Below are positions 52,380 through 61,250 of a stretch of 64,000 bases of DNA, piece after piece (position 1 is the stretch's first letter; every line of letters starts with the position of its first letter). The translations under genes and the position numbers were made by a program. The stretch is from Terripilifer ovatus (GTDB lineage Bacteria > Pseudomonadota > Alphaproteobacteria > Rhizobiales > Beijerinckiaceae). The DNA lies in contig JARHVB010000059.1 in NCBI GenBank assembly GCA_029222685.1, positions 19,545-83,544 of the forward strand, read 5' to 3'. The notes under the pieces are model-generated. The model searched no databases. It saw only the letters and a program-made list of their open reading frames with translations, and had not been told where the DNA came from.

Positions 52380-53153
52380 TTAAGCCTTCTCCCGCAAAGC
52401 GGGAGAAGGTGGCCCTTGCGCAGCAAGGGTCGGATGAGGGCGGGGCCTCTTCGAAGCGATCCGAGTTTCGCGCTGCACCTCCGCCTGGCGCATGCGCTCG
52501 ACCACGAAGACGCCGGCCTTGTAGATATGTTCGCGCGCCAGCGCCTCGGCGCGGACGGCCTGGCGATTGCGCAGCGCTTCCAGAATATAGATATGCTCTT
52601 CATGGGCTCTGGCGATACGCTTCAGATCGACGACACGATGAAGCGTCGCATGCACCAGCGGAATATGCCGCGACTTCCGCAAAAGCCAATGCAGGTGATC
52701 GTTCTGTGAAGCCTCGACGATGGGCGTATGAAATTGCACATTAGCCTGCGCCCAGCGCCGGCCGGCCTCTTCGCCCCAGCTGTCTTCGCCCCGTGCATCC
52801 CTGTCGAGCATGGCCTCGGTTTCGCGGATCACGCGCCCCATGCGTTCACGCTGGTCGTCGTCCAGCCCGTTCTCGACCGCCTGCCGCGCCGCCAGCCCTT
52901 CCAGCGCCGCGCGCGCCTCGTAGACGCCGAGGATGTCTTTTGCCGAATAGGAGCGCACCGCATATCCGGCATTGGGCGTGTATTCGAGCAGGCCTTCGGC
53001 TGCCAGCGCGGACAGCGCCGCGCGGATCGGCGTGCGTGAGACGCCGAACTCGGTGGCGAGGTCCACTTCGTTCATGCGGAACCCGCCGGGATAGCTGCCG
53101 CGCATAATGCCGTCGCGCAAGAGTTGCGAGACCGTCTGAACCCGTGTCGACAT
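52380..53153 (-). CDS. GntR-family (FCD type) transcriptional regulator
   Basis: A 257-residue regulator. Winged helix at about 5-70 (VSQLLRDGIMRGSYPGGFRM, SRTPIRAALSALAAEGLLEY) and an FCD ligand domain with metal-site type residues (ARAALEGLAARQAV, QFHTPIVEAS, AHEEHIYILEALRNR). FCD domains often bind organic acids. The last 20 residues (RPHPTLAAQGPPSPALREKA) come from the family C repeat and are unlikely to be functional. ATG at 53153 is preferred over an adjacent TTG. It is divergent from the permease operon. Confidence 0.9.
   Translation of the reverse strand: MSTRVQTVSQLLRDGIMRGSYPGGFRMNEVDLATEFGVSRTPIRAALSALAAEGLLEYTPNAGYAVRSYSAKDILGVYEARAALEGLAARQAVENGLDDDQRERMGRVIRETEAMLDRDARGEDSWGEEAGRRWAQANVQFHTPIVEASQNDHLHWLLRKSRHIPLVHATLHRVVDLKRIARAHEEHIYILEALRNRQAVRAEALAREHIYKAGVFVVERMRQAEVQRETRIASKRPRPHPTLAAQGPPSPALREKA
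52383..52442. repeat. Dispersed palindromic repeat, family C, copy 4, inside the GntR gene end
   Basis: CCTTCTCCCGC...GCGGGAGAAGG followed by CCCTTGC-GCA-GCAAGGGTCGGATGAGGG. The composite hairpin forms the final 20 codons of the GntR reading frame. Confidence 0.8.
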
Positions 53154-53391
53154 CAAACTCCCCGGTCATTTCGCACCAGGCGCAAGCGGCGCCTGGCAAA
53201 GAACGTCATCACATCTGCTGCTGCACACTTTATTCCACCTGCGTTTCGCATGTCGTTCTCCGGGCTTCGCCGGGTCCTAACGCGAATACGATGGTTTTTA
53301 AGGACTGCTTCAAGGACCATTCTGCCATTCGTCTGGGCGTTCTGCTTCCGCAAATGCAGACGCGCCGTGCCTGCGGGCAGTAACGTCGGCG

Positions 53392-53404
53392 CGTGTATAC
53401 ATTC
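53392..53404. promoter_or_regulatory. TGTATACA element, candidate GntR operator 2
   Basis: CGTGTATACATTC, differing at one base from the element at 47076-47088. It is 239 bases upstream of the divergent GntR start and 155 upstream of the sigma-54 promoter. Confidence 0.55.
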
Positions 53405-53546
53405 GCGGGCCAGGCCGGAAAAGCGGATGAGGCGATGATCTGCCAGGACGCCTTATTTCCCAGCGGTTGCCCGCAAAACCGGCAACTCGACCATAACCAG
53501 TGCGAAAACGACGATTGTATTCGCCCCGTGCTTCGGGAAGCCCGGC

Positions 53547-53562
53547 TGGCACTCATGTTGCA
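53547..53562 (+). promoter_or_regulatory. Sigma-54 promoter of the permease operon
   Basis: TGGCACTCATGTTGCA, an exact RpoN consensus. The -12 element is 60 bases before the start codon at 53621. An inverted repeat 61 bases further upstream could be an activator site. Confidence 0.9.
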
Positions 53563-53620
53563 TTGCGATATACGTCCGGCGGCGCGTCGGGCCAGGCACC
53601 GGAGACCCAGCGGAGACCCC

Positions 53621-54577
53621 ATGTGGTACTATGCTGCCCGTCGCGTTCTGATGAGTATTCCCATTGCGCTCGGCGTGAGCGTCATCTGCTACGCTCTGGT
53701 CCTGCTGGCGCCGGGCGATCCGATCCAGTCCCTGCTGCCGCCCGATGCCTCGCCCGAAGACATCGTCTATCTGAAGAAGCTCTACGGCTTCGATAAGCCG
53801 ATCCCCATTCAATACCTGCTCTGGCTGCAGCGCGCCCTGTCGGGCGATCTCGGCATATCGCTGCAGACCAATCGTCCCGTGATCGTCGAGGTGTTCAGCG
53901 CCCTGTCGAATACATTCGTCATCTCGGTCGGCGCCGTGCTTCTGGCGTTCACCCTGGCTTTTATTCTCGGCACGCTCGCTGCCTATCATCTTGGCAAACC
54001 GACCGACCGGGCAGTGACGGCGGCCGCCGTCGTTGGCGTGAGCATCCCCAATTACTGGCTCGGCATCGTCCTCGTCATCATCTTCGCGGTGAAGCTCGGC
54101 GTTCTGCCGGCGACCGGCATGGGTTCGCAGGGGTCCGCGCACTTCAGCATCTTCGAATGGGCGCAGCTCAAATATGCCGTGCTGCCGATCCTGACCATGG
54201 CGCTGGTGCCGCTCGGCATCATCATGCGCACGACGCGGTCTGCTGTCGCCGAGGTTCTCAACAATGATTTCGTGCAGATGCTGCGCGCCAAGGGGCTGGG
54301 CCCGCTCGCCATTCTCAGGCATGCGGTGCGCAATGCGCTGCCGCAGGTTCTCACCGTGATGGGCCTGCAGCTCGGGTATCTCGTCGGCGGTTCGATCCTC
54401 GTCGAAACGATCTTCACCTGGCCCGGCACCGGCTTTCTGATGAGCAAGGCCATCCTGACGCGCGACGTGCCGCTGCTGCAGGGCTCGATCCTCGTTCTGG
54501 CGATGACTTTCGTCACCATCAATCTCGTCGTCGATCTCCTGCAAACCGCCGTCGACCCCCGCATAAAACGCGCCTAG
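53621..54577 (+). CDS. DppB-type ABC permease
   Basis: A 318-residue inner-membrane permease of the peptide/nickel class. It starts MWYYAARRVLMSIPIALGVS and has about six helices; LLAPGDPIQSLLP, RAKGLGPLAILRHAVRNALPQ (the EAA-type loop) and GGSILVETIFTWPGTG are typical of DppB/OppB. First gene of a five-gene run (permease, permease, ATPase, ATPase, cysteine hydrolase) after a sigma-54 promoter. The tandem receptors about 3 kb upstream would supply its solute. Confidence 0.93.
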   Translation: MWYYAARRVLMSIPIALGVSVICYALVLLAPGDPIQSLLPPDASPEDIVYLKKLYGFDKPIPIQYLLWLQRALSGDLGISLQTNRPVIVEVFSALSNTFVISVGAVLLAFTLAFILGTLAAYHLGKPTDRAVTAAAVVGVSIPNYWLGIVLVIIFAVKLGVLPATGMGSQGSAHFSIFEWAQLKYAVLPILTMALVPLGIIMRTTRSAVAEVLNNDFVQMLRAKGLGPLAILRHAVRNALPQVLTVMGLQLGYLVGGSILVETIFTWPGTGFLMSKAILTRDVPLLQGSILVLAMTFVTINLVVDLLQTAVDPRIKRA

Positions 54578-54606
54578 CGCAACGCATCCAGCAAAAGGAT
54601 CTCGTG

Positions 54607-55503
54607 ATGACGGACGTCAACGCTCTCCTCGCCGATTTTGCCGAGAAGGAGGCGTCGCCACCGGTGCGAGGTTACTGGAGCAGCGTCGCCAACCGGTTGC
54701 GCTATGATTATGTGACCCTGTTCTTCCTCGCCGTCATTCTGCTGATCGTCCTCATCTCGGTGTTCGCGCCGCTGCTGGCGCCGTTCGACCCGACCAAATC
54801 GAGCATGGCCTACCGGATGAAACCGGTGGGGTTCCGCAATTTCGTGCTGGGCACCGACGAACTCGGACGCGACATGCTGTCCCGCCTGCTGTGGGGCGGC
54901 CGCACATCCCTGCTCATGGGCCTTGTCCCTGTTGCGCTTGCCACATTCATCGGCGGCATTCTGGGCGTCCTGGCGGGCTTTCTCGGTGGCTGGGTCAATA
55001 CCGCGATCATGCGTACGATGGACATTTTCTACGCCTTTCCGTCGGTGCTCCTGGCGGTCGCGATCTCGGGCACGCTCGGCGGCGGCACCAAGAACGGCAT
55101 GGTCGCCCTGACCCTGGTGTTCATTCCCTCGCTCTGCCGCGTCGCCGAATCCGCAACCACCCAGGTCCGCGGTCTCGACTTTGTGGAAGCTGCCCGCGCC
55201 AGCGGCGCATCCACCCTGTCGATCGTACAACATCACATTCTCGGTAATGTGCTGGGCCCGGTCTTCATCTTCGCTTCCAGCCTGATCTCCGTGTCGATCC
55301 TGCTCGGCTCCGGCCTGTCCTTCCTGGGTCTTGGCGTCGAACCGCCGACGCCCGACTGGGGCCTGATGCTATCGACCCTGCGCTCCGCCATCTATGTGCA
55401 GCCGCTCGTCTGCGCACTGCCGGGCGTCGCGATCTTCATCACATCTTTGTCCTTCAACCTGGTGAGCGACGGGCTGCGCCAGGCGATGGATGTCAAGGCT
55501 TGA
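54607..55503 (+). CDS. DppC-type ABC permease
   Basis: A 298-residue permease with the DppC/OppC pattern: long N-terminal cytoplasmic stretch, FLGTDELGRDMLSRLLWGGRTSL-like segment (here LGTDELGRDMLSRLLWGG), the EAA-type loop DFVEAARASGASTLSIVQHHI and GLSFLGLGVEPPTPDWGLML. ATG at 54607 is preferred over the GTG three bases before. Pairs with the DppB-type protein. Confidence 0.93.
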   Translation: MTDVNALLADFAEKEASPPVRGYWSSVANRLRYDYVTLFFLAVILLIVLISVFAPLLAPFDPTKSSMAYRMKPVGFRNFVLGTDELGRDMLSRLLWGGRTSLLMGLVPVALATFIGGILGVLAGFLGGWVNTAIMRTMDIFYAFPSVLLAVAISGTLGGGTKNGMVALTLVFIPSLCRVAESATTQVRGLDFVEAARASGASTLSIVQHHILGNVLGPVFIFASSLISVSILLGSGLSFLGLGVEPPTPDWGLMLSTLRSAIYVQPLVCALPGVAIFITSLSFNLVSDGLRQAMDVKA

Positions 55504-55516
55504 TTCGCGAGGCAAC

Positions 55517-56590
55517 ATGAACGCCACGGCACCGGCAAGCGCGGCAATCACCGAGCAAATCGACGAGCGCGATCGCGGCGGCAAACGTCAGCCGATGCTC
55601 ATCGCCGACAAGCTGAAAAAATATTTCCCGATCCGCAGCGGCGTTCTGCAGCGCCAGGTCGGCGAGGTGAAGGCGGTGGACGAGGTCAGCTTTGCCGTGC
55701 TGAAGGGCGAAACCTTAGGGATCGTGGGCGAATCCGGCTGCGGAAAATCGACCCTGGCGCGTCTGCTGATGCATCTTATCCCCAAGGATTCGGGTGATCT
55801 GATCTTCGACGGCGATCCGGTCGGCGGCGTGCGCGGCATCACCTTGCGCGAGCTGCGCCGCAACATGCAGATGGTGTTTCAGGACAGCTATTCCTCGCTC
55901 AATCCGCGCCTGCCGGTGCAGGACTCGATCGCCTACGGCCCGCGCGTGCATGGCATGGATTACAAGGACGCCAGGAAACTCGCCGCCGATCTGCTCGACA
56001 AGGTCGGCCTGCGGGCCGCCATGTTCGGTGCGCGCTATCCGCACGAACTGTCGGGCGGCCAGAAGCAGAGAGTCAACATCGCCCGCGCCCTGGCGCTCAA
56101 TCCGCGCATGCTCATTCTCGACGAGGCGGTGTCGGCGCTTGATAAATCGGTCGAAGCCCAGGTGCTCAACCTGCTGGCGCATCTGAAGCGCGAGTTCAAC
56201 CTCACCTATCTGTTCATCTCCCACGACCTCAATGTCGTGCAATACATCTCCGACCGCGTGCTGGTGATGTATCTCGGCCAGGTCGTCGAGATCGGCCCGG
56301 TCGACGATATCTACAATGCGCCGCGCCATCCCTATTCGCGCGCCCTGCTCGAATCCCGCCTGTCGATGGATCCGGCCCAACGGGTGATCGAGCCGCCGAT
56401 CTCGGGCGATCCGCCCAATCCGATCAATCCGCCGAGCGGCTGCCGCTTCCGCACGCGCTGCGCCTTCGCCGAGGACATCTGCGCCAGTTCGACACCGCTG
56501 CTGGGCGCCGTCTCGACCCAGAATCATTTCGTCGCCTGCCATATGGCATCTGCGGGTTCCGGCCATTCCAAAGCCGGGCTCGCGCATTGA
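55517..56590 (+). CDS. DppF-type ABC ATPase
   Basis: A 357-residue ATPase of the oligopeptide type. Walker A GESGCGKST, Q-loop MVFQDSYSSLNPR, signature LSGGQKQRVNIARAL, Walker B MLILDEAVSALDKS and switch SHDLNVV. The C-terminal oligopeptide-transporter extension with conserved cysteines (GCRFRTRCAFAEDIC) may hold an Fe-S cluster, as in DppD/DppF. The ATG at 55517 lies 13 bases after the permease stop. Confidence 0.93.
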   Translation: MNATAPASAAITEQIDERDRGGKRQPMLIADKLKKYFPIRSGVLQRQVGEVKAVDEVSFAVLKGETLGIVGESGCGKSTLARLLMHLIPKDSGDLIFDGDPVGGVRGITLRELRRNMQMVFQDSYSSLNPRLPVQDSIAYGPRVHGMDYKDARKLAADLLDKVGLRAAMFGARYPHELSGGQKQRVNIARALALNPRMLILDEAVSALDKSVEAQVLNLLAHLKREFNLTYLFISHDLNVVQYISDRVLVMYLGQVVEIGPVDDIYNAPRHPYSRALLESRLSMDPAQRVIEPPISGDPPNPINPPSGCRFRTRCAFAEDICASSTPLLGAVSTQNHFVACHMASAGSGHSKAGLAH

Positions 56591-56601
56591 TGGAGCATGT
56601 C

Positions 56602-57645
56602 ATGCCTCTCGACGCCGCCGTAATGGAACGACCCGTTAAGGCGACTGTAAAAGCGCAGCCTCTGGTGGATGTGCGCGACCTGTCGGTGAAGTTCGTCAGC
56701 CGCGAATCCACCAACAGTGCGGTCAACGGCGTGACGTTCGATCTCATGGCGGGCGAAGTGCTCTGCATCATCGGCGAATCAGGATCGGGCAAATCGGTCA
56801 CCATGCGGGCGCTGATGAAGCTTCTGCCGCCCAATCGGACAAAGATTTCCGGCCACATGCGCGTGGGCGCGCATGATATTACAAAGATGAGCGAGAGCGA
56901 CATGCGCGCCATCCGCGGTTCGCAGATCTCGATGATCTTTCAGGAGCCGATGACGGCCCTCGACCCGGTCTATACGATCGGTGACCAGATTGCCGAGACG
57001 GTGATGCGCCACGAGCATTGCTCGCGGGCCGAGGCCACGGCGCGTGCGCTCGAACTGCTGCAGCTCGTGCGCGTGCCCTCGCCGGAGCGCCGCCTCAAGG
57101 CCTATCCGCATGAACTTTCCGGCGGCCTGCGCCAGCGCGCCATGATCGCCGTCGCCTTGTCCTGCAAACCGGATTTGCTGCTCGCCGACGAACCGACAAC
57201 GGCGCTCGATGCGACCGTGCAGATCCAGGTTCTGGTGCTGTTGCGCAAGCTGCAGCAGGAACTCGGCATGGCCATGATTTTCGTCACCCATGATCTCGGC
57301 GTCGCAGCCCAGATCGCCGACAAGGTCGCCGTCATGTATGCCGGCCGCATCGTCGAATATGGCCGCGTTTCCGATGTGCTGATGCATCCGCAGCATCCCT
57401 ATACCTTGGGCATGCTTGCATCGACCGTGCACGGCAATATGCGCGGCCAGGAGATCGAGGCGATCCCCGGCAGTCCGCCCGATCTGCGCCGTCCGATCCA
57501 GGGCTGCAGCTTCACGCCGCGCTGCAAGTTTGCGGTGAAGGACTGTCTGCAGGCGTCGCCGCCAGTCGTTCAACTCGACAATGGGCAATATGCGGCCTGC
57601 ATCCGCGCCGGCAAGGGCGCGATGCCGGCCGCTCCTCAGGCATGA
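56602..57645 (+). CDS. DppD-type ABC ATPase
   Basis: A 347-residue ATPase partner of the preceding one. Walker A GESGSGKSV, Q-loop SMIFQEPMTALDPVYTIGDQI, signature LSGGLRQRAMIAVAL, Walker B LLLADEPTTALDAT and switch THDLGVAA are present, with the C-terminal CSFTPRCKFAVKDC cysteine group. The start at 56602 is favoured by GGAG six bases upstream; TTG 56587 and ATG 56590 are alternatives overlapping the preceding stop. Confidence 0.92.
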   Translation: MPLDAAVMERPVKATVKAQPLVDVRDLSVKFVSRESTNSAVNGVTFDLMAGEVLCIIGESGSGKSVTMRALMKLLPPNRTKISGHMRVGAHDITKMSESDMRAIRGSQISMIFQEPMTALDPVYTIGDQIAETVMRHEHCSRAEATARALELLQLVRVPSPERRLKAYPHELSGGLRQRAMIAVALSCKPDLLLADEPTTALDATVQIQVLVLLRKLQQELGMAMIFVTHDLGVAAQIADKVAVMYAGRIVEYGRVSDVLMHPQHPYTLGMLASTVHGNMRGQEIEAIPGSPPDLRRPIQGCSFTPRCKFAVKDCLQASPPVVQLDNGQYAACIRAGKGAMPAAPQA

Positions 57646-57703
57646 CGCACGAAGCGTCCTGCATCTAGCTCCACAGCAAGCAACAGGAAGAGGAGATTAG
57701 CCG

Positions 57704-58414
57704 ATGCATAGTTTTACAATGCCGCAATGGGCCATCGATCGTGTCGTCGAGCGGCGCAACAAGCTCCACGTCTATGACGACCTCGTTCCAAGCCGCACCG
57801 CGCTGGTCGTCGTCGACCTGCAGAACGGCTTCATGGTGCCGGAGCACACGCCCAAGCCGGTCGCGACCGCCATCGGCACGGTGCCCAATGTCAACCGGCT
57901 GGCGCAGACCCTGCGTGAAACCGGCGGCAAGGTGGTCTGGATCAAGAACACCATCGACGAGAGCAATCTCGAAACCTGGTCGAACTGGTTCGCCATGGGC
58001 AAGCCGGAACAGAAGCAGCAGAGGATCGAGACATTCGAGGACGGCGCGCCGGGTCATGCCATCTATCCCGGCCTCGAAGTGAAGGACGAAGACACGATCG
58101 TGAAGAAATTCCGCTTCAGCGCGTTTCTTCCCGAATCCTCAAACCTCGCCGAGATCCTGAGGTCGGAGGGTTATGACACGGTGCTCATCGTCGGCACGGT
58201 GACCAACGTCTGCTGCGAATCCTCCGCCCGCGACGCCATGATGATGAATTTCCGCACCATCATGGTCAGCGATGGCAATTCCGCCCATACCGATCACGAG
58301 CACACGGCGACGCTCGGGTCCTTCTATGCGGTGTTCGGCGATGTGATGGACACCGATATGGTGTGCGGCCTGCTCAGGAAGAATGCCGCAGCCATGCCGA
58401 TCGCGGCGGAATAA
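57704..58414 (+). CDS. Isochorismatase-like cysteine hydrolase (amidohydrolase type)
   Basis: A 236-residue member with the catalytic triad Asp38 (VVVDLQNGF), Lys135 (KKFRFSAF) and Cys170 (GTVTNVCCES). Length and triad spacing are like biuret amidohydrolase BiuH and N-carbamoylsarcosine or ureidoacrylate amidohydrolases, all of which cleave C-N bonds. As the last gene of the transporter operon it probably hydrolyses the imported compound. Its exact substrate cannot be read from sequence. Confidence 0.9.
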   Translation: MHSFTMPQWAIDRVVERRNKLHVYDDLVPSRTALVVVDLQNGFMVPEHTPKPVATAIGTVPNVNRLAQTLRETGGKVVWIKNTIDESNLETWSNWFAMGKPEQKQQRIETFEDGAPGHAIYPGLEVKDEDTIVKKFRFSAFLPESSNLAEILRSEGYDTVLIVGTVTNVCCESSARDAMMMNFRTIMVSDGNSAHTDHEHTATLGSFYAVFGDVMDTDMVCGLLRKNAAAMPIAAE

Positions 58415-58490
58415 GCCGCTCCTCGCTCCATGCCATTGCGCCGGGCGGTCTTTCCGCCCGGCGCAATCGTTTTATTCTGCTGCTCAGATC

Positions 58491-59900
58491 TTATTCTGCT
58501 GCTCTTGGCGCCGGCAGATTATGTCCAGTCATCTCCGCGCCGGCGTTGCGGGACAATCTGTTGAAGAAGAACACGGACGTGACGCAGATCACGCCCACGG
58601 CCAGGAAGGCCGGCGCGAAATCGGTCGCCATAGGCTGCGCGCCGCCGCCGCGCCCATGGATCACCAGTTCGAGAATAAGCGCGCCGAAGCTCACGCCCAG
58701 AGAGTTCGAGAGCGGCTGCACGATGCTGGTGATGCTTGTCGCCGACGCCATCTGCGCCGGCTCGACTTCGGCGAACGAGAGCGCGGAAATGCTCGAATAT
58801 TGCAGCGAGCGGAAGAACCCGAGGATCAGCAGAAACAATGCAATTGCAGCGGTCGGCGTGGTGGTCGTAATGGCGGCAATCGCGGCGAGCGTGGCGGCAT
58901 TGAGGATGCCGTTGCTGACGAGAATGTTGCGGAAGCCGAACCGGCGTAGCAGCGGCCCGGTGGTCGACTTCATGATGATGGCGCCAAGACCGGACAGGAA
59001 GACGAACGCGCCCGATTGGAAGGCGTTGAACCCGAAGCCGAGTTGAAAGAACAAAGGCATCAGGAACGGGCTTGCGCCATTGGCCATGCGGAAGGGCAGG
59101 CCGCCATAGAAACTGGCGCGAAAAGTCGGCAGGCGGAACAGGCCGAGATCGAGCAGAGGATTGGCCGTCCGCCTGGCATGACGCACATAGAGCGCCAGAA
59201 GTCCGATCCCCAGGACGCAGGCGGCGAGGCCGAGACTTAGGGAGACGGCCCCCATGCCCATCAATGTCGCGCCCACGACGACAAGGGCGAGGCCCGCTGC
59301 GACGAGCCCGTAGCCCGCCCTGTCGAAGCCCCGATCGGGCTGCCGCGGCGTGTCGGGAAGATAGAAGATCGCCAGCGCGAGGCCGATGATCCCGATCGGC
59401 GCATTGATCCAGAAGATCAACCGCCAGTGGAAATAGGTCGTCACGAAGCCGCCGATCACCGGCCCGAGCATCGGGCCGAAGACGGCCGGCAGGGTCAGCC
59501 ATGTCAGCGCGTTGACCATTTCGCTGCGCGACACCGAGCGCAGCACGATGAGCCGGCCGACAGGCACCATCATGGCGCCGCCGAGGCCCTGGACGAAGCG
59601 CGAAACCACCAGCGCGGACAGCGAATTCGACAGGCCGCAGGAAATCGAGCCGAGGGTGAACAGCAGCACTGCTGCAAGAAAGACGCGCTGAGCACCGAAG
59701 CGCTCGCCGATCCATCCGCTGGCCGGAGTCACCAGCACGAGGCCGAGATAATACGACGTCAGGCCGAGTTTCAGGTCGATCGGGCTGATGCCCATATCGC
59801 CGGCGATGACCGGAATGGCCGTCGTGATCACCGTCTGGTCGAGAAACTCCATGAACAGGGCGCTCGCGACAATCGACGAGACGAGCGTTTGCTTCTGCAT
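58491..59900 (-). CDS. MFS transporter, DHA2/EmrB type
   Basis: A 469-residue transporter with about 14 helices. DHA2 marks are the motif-C-like LGPVIGGFVTTYFHWRLIFWINAPIG (partly quoted), SGWIGERFGAQRVF and FLDQTVITTAIPVIAGDMG near the start. Such proteins export drugs or metabolites by proton exchange. The ATG at 59900 begins MQKQTLVSSIVASALFMEF; the longer frame upstream is not supported. It converges on the cysteine hydrolase and is divergent from the acyl-CoA dehydrogenase. Confidence 0.92.
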   Translation of the reverse strand: MQKQTLVSSIVASALFMEFLDQTVITTAIPVIAGDMGISPIDLKLGLTSYYLGLVLVTPASGWIGERFGAQRVFLAAVLLFTLGSISCGLSNSLSALVVSRFVQGLGGAMMVPVGRLIVLRSVSRSEMVNALTWLTLPAVFGPMLGPVIGGFVTTYFHWRLIFWINAPIGIIGLALAIFYLPDTPRQPDRGFDRAGYGLVAAGLALVVVGATLMGMGAVSLSLGLAACVLGIGLLALYVRHARRTANPLLDLGLFRLPTFRASFYGGLPFRMANGASPFLMPLFFQLGFGFNAFQSGAFVFLSGLGAIIMKSTTGPLLRRFGFRNILVSNGILNAATLAAIAAITTTTPTAAIALFLLILGFFRSLQYSSISALSFAEVEPAQMASATSITSIVQPLSNSLGVSFGALILELVIHGRGGGAQPMATDFAPAFLAVGVICVTSVFFFNRLSRNAGAEMTGHNLPAPRAAE

Positions 59901-60062
59901 GAAGAGCGTCCTGGGAGGCAGAGCGCGCTGTCGCGACAGCGCGGGGATGCGAAATTGGATGCAATCGGAATGCCATGACCCTGACAAAGCCTTCGTGTGT
60001 TGATCATTGCCGGCGTTTGGATACAAAGTCGGTTCCGATCTCAAATCTCGCGAAAGACGCAG

Positions 60063-61226
60063 ATGGACATACCGACCCATGAGGACCACGCCGACATTCG
60101 CGAGGCCGTGCGCGATCTCTGTAGCGCTTATGACGGCGCCTATTGGCGCAAGGTGGATGAGGAGCGCGGCTATCCCGAAGCCTTCGCGCAAGCCCTGACC
60201 AGGGGCGGCTGGATGGCGGCGCTGATCCCGCAGGATTACGGCGGATCCGGGCTCGGCCTCGTCGAGGCGTCGATCGTCATGGAGGAGATCAACCGGTCCG
60301 GCGGCAATTCCGGCGCCGTCCACGGCCAGATGTACAATATGTCGACCTTGCTGCGCGCCGGCTCATCGGCGCAGAAACAGGCCTATCTGCCGCGCATCGC
60401 CAGCGGCGAACTGCGTCTGCAGTCCATGGCGGTCACGGAACCCGGGACCGGCTCCGACACGACGAAGCTGAAGACGACGGCGGTGAAGCGTGGCGACCGT
60501 TACGTGATCAACGGCCAGAAAGTCTGGACGTCGCGACTGCAGCATTCCGACCTGATGATCCTTCTCGCCCGCACCACGCCGCTCGACCAGGTGAAGAAGC
60601 GCACGGAAGGGCTTTCGGTGTTCATCATCGATGTGGCGCAGGCCCTGCGGGCCGGTATGGCGGTGACGCCGATCCGCAACATGGTCAATCATGAGACCAA
60701 CCAGGTCTTCTTCGACGATCTCGAGATTCCGGCCGAGAATCTGATCGGCACGGAAGGCCAGGGCTTCAAGACCATTCTCGCCGGCCTCAACGCCGAGCGC
60801 GTGCTTATCGCGGCCGAATGCATCGGCGACGGCTACTGGTTCATCGACAGGGCGCGCGCCTATGCGGGCGAGCGCGTGGTGTTCGATCGGCCGATCGGCA
60901 TGAACCAGGGCGTGCAGTTTCCCATCGCGCGCAGCTACGTCAACGTCCGCGCCGCCGATCTCATGCGCTATACGGCGGCGGCCCTGCACGATGCAGGCCA
61001 GCCCAATGGCGCGGAAGCGAATATGGCGAAACACCTCGCCGCCGAAGCCTCATGGGAAGCGGCGAATGCCTGCCTGCAGACCTATGGCGGCTTCGGCTTC
61101 GCTGCCGAATACGATGTCGAACGCAAGTTCCGCGAGACGCGGCTCTATCAGGTCGCACCGATCTCGACCAACCTTGTGCTCTCCTACATCGCCGAACATG
61201 TGCTCGGCATGCCGCGCTCGTATTAA
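60063..61226 (+). CDS. Acyl-CoA dehydrogenase family flavoprotein
   Basis: A 387-residue FAD enzyme. The acyl-CoA dehydrogenase signatures are MAVTEPGTGSDTTKLKTTA (near 125-143) and QTYGGFGFAAEYDVERKFRE (near 345-364, carrying the usual active-site/FAD region). It may oxidise an acyl-CoA formed from the carbon skeleton released by the amidases, but no CoA ligase is next to it. ATG at 60063; preceding in-frame sequence lacks family similarity. Confidence 0.9.
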   Translation: MDIPTHEDHADIREAVRDLCSAYDGAYWRKVDEERGYPEAFAQALTRGGWMAALIPQDYGGSGLGLVEASIVMEEINRSGGNSGAVHGQMYNMSTLLRAGSSAQKQAYLPRIASGELRLQSMAVTEPGTGSDTTKLKTTAVKRGDRYVINGQKVWTSRLQHSDLMILLARTTPLDQVKKRTEGLSVFIIDVAQALRAGMAVTPIRNMVNHETNQVFFDDLEIPAENLIGTEGQGFKTILAGLNAERVLIAAECIGDGYWFIDRARAYAGERVVFDRPIGMNQGVQFPIARSYVNVRAADLMRYTAAALHDAGQPNGAEANMAKHLAAEASWEAANACLQTYGGFGFAAEYDVERKFRETRLYQVAPISTNLVLSYIAEHVLGMPRSY

Positions 61227-61250
61227 GCGCTGATTGAAAAACTGAGGTCT

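Larger units (their letters stand above)
53154..53620. promoter_or_regulatory. Control region between the GntR gene and the permease operon
   Basis: 467 bases holding CGTGTATACATTC (53392-53404), an inverted repeat GTTGCC-N9-GGCAAC (53466-53486) and a perfect sigma-54 promoter (53547-53562). No convincing gene was found; an in-frame extension of the permease through this region would run over the promoter and is rejected. Confidence 0.7.

Noticed and set aside
53393..53620. N-terminal extension of the DppB-type permease
   Set aside because: It would translate the TGTATACA element and the sigma-54 promoter; DppB proteins begin at the first membrane helix, which follows the ATG at 53621.
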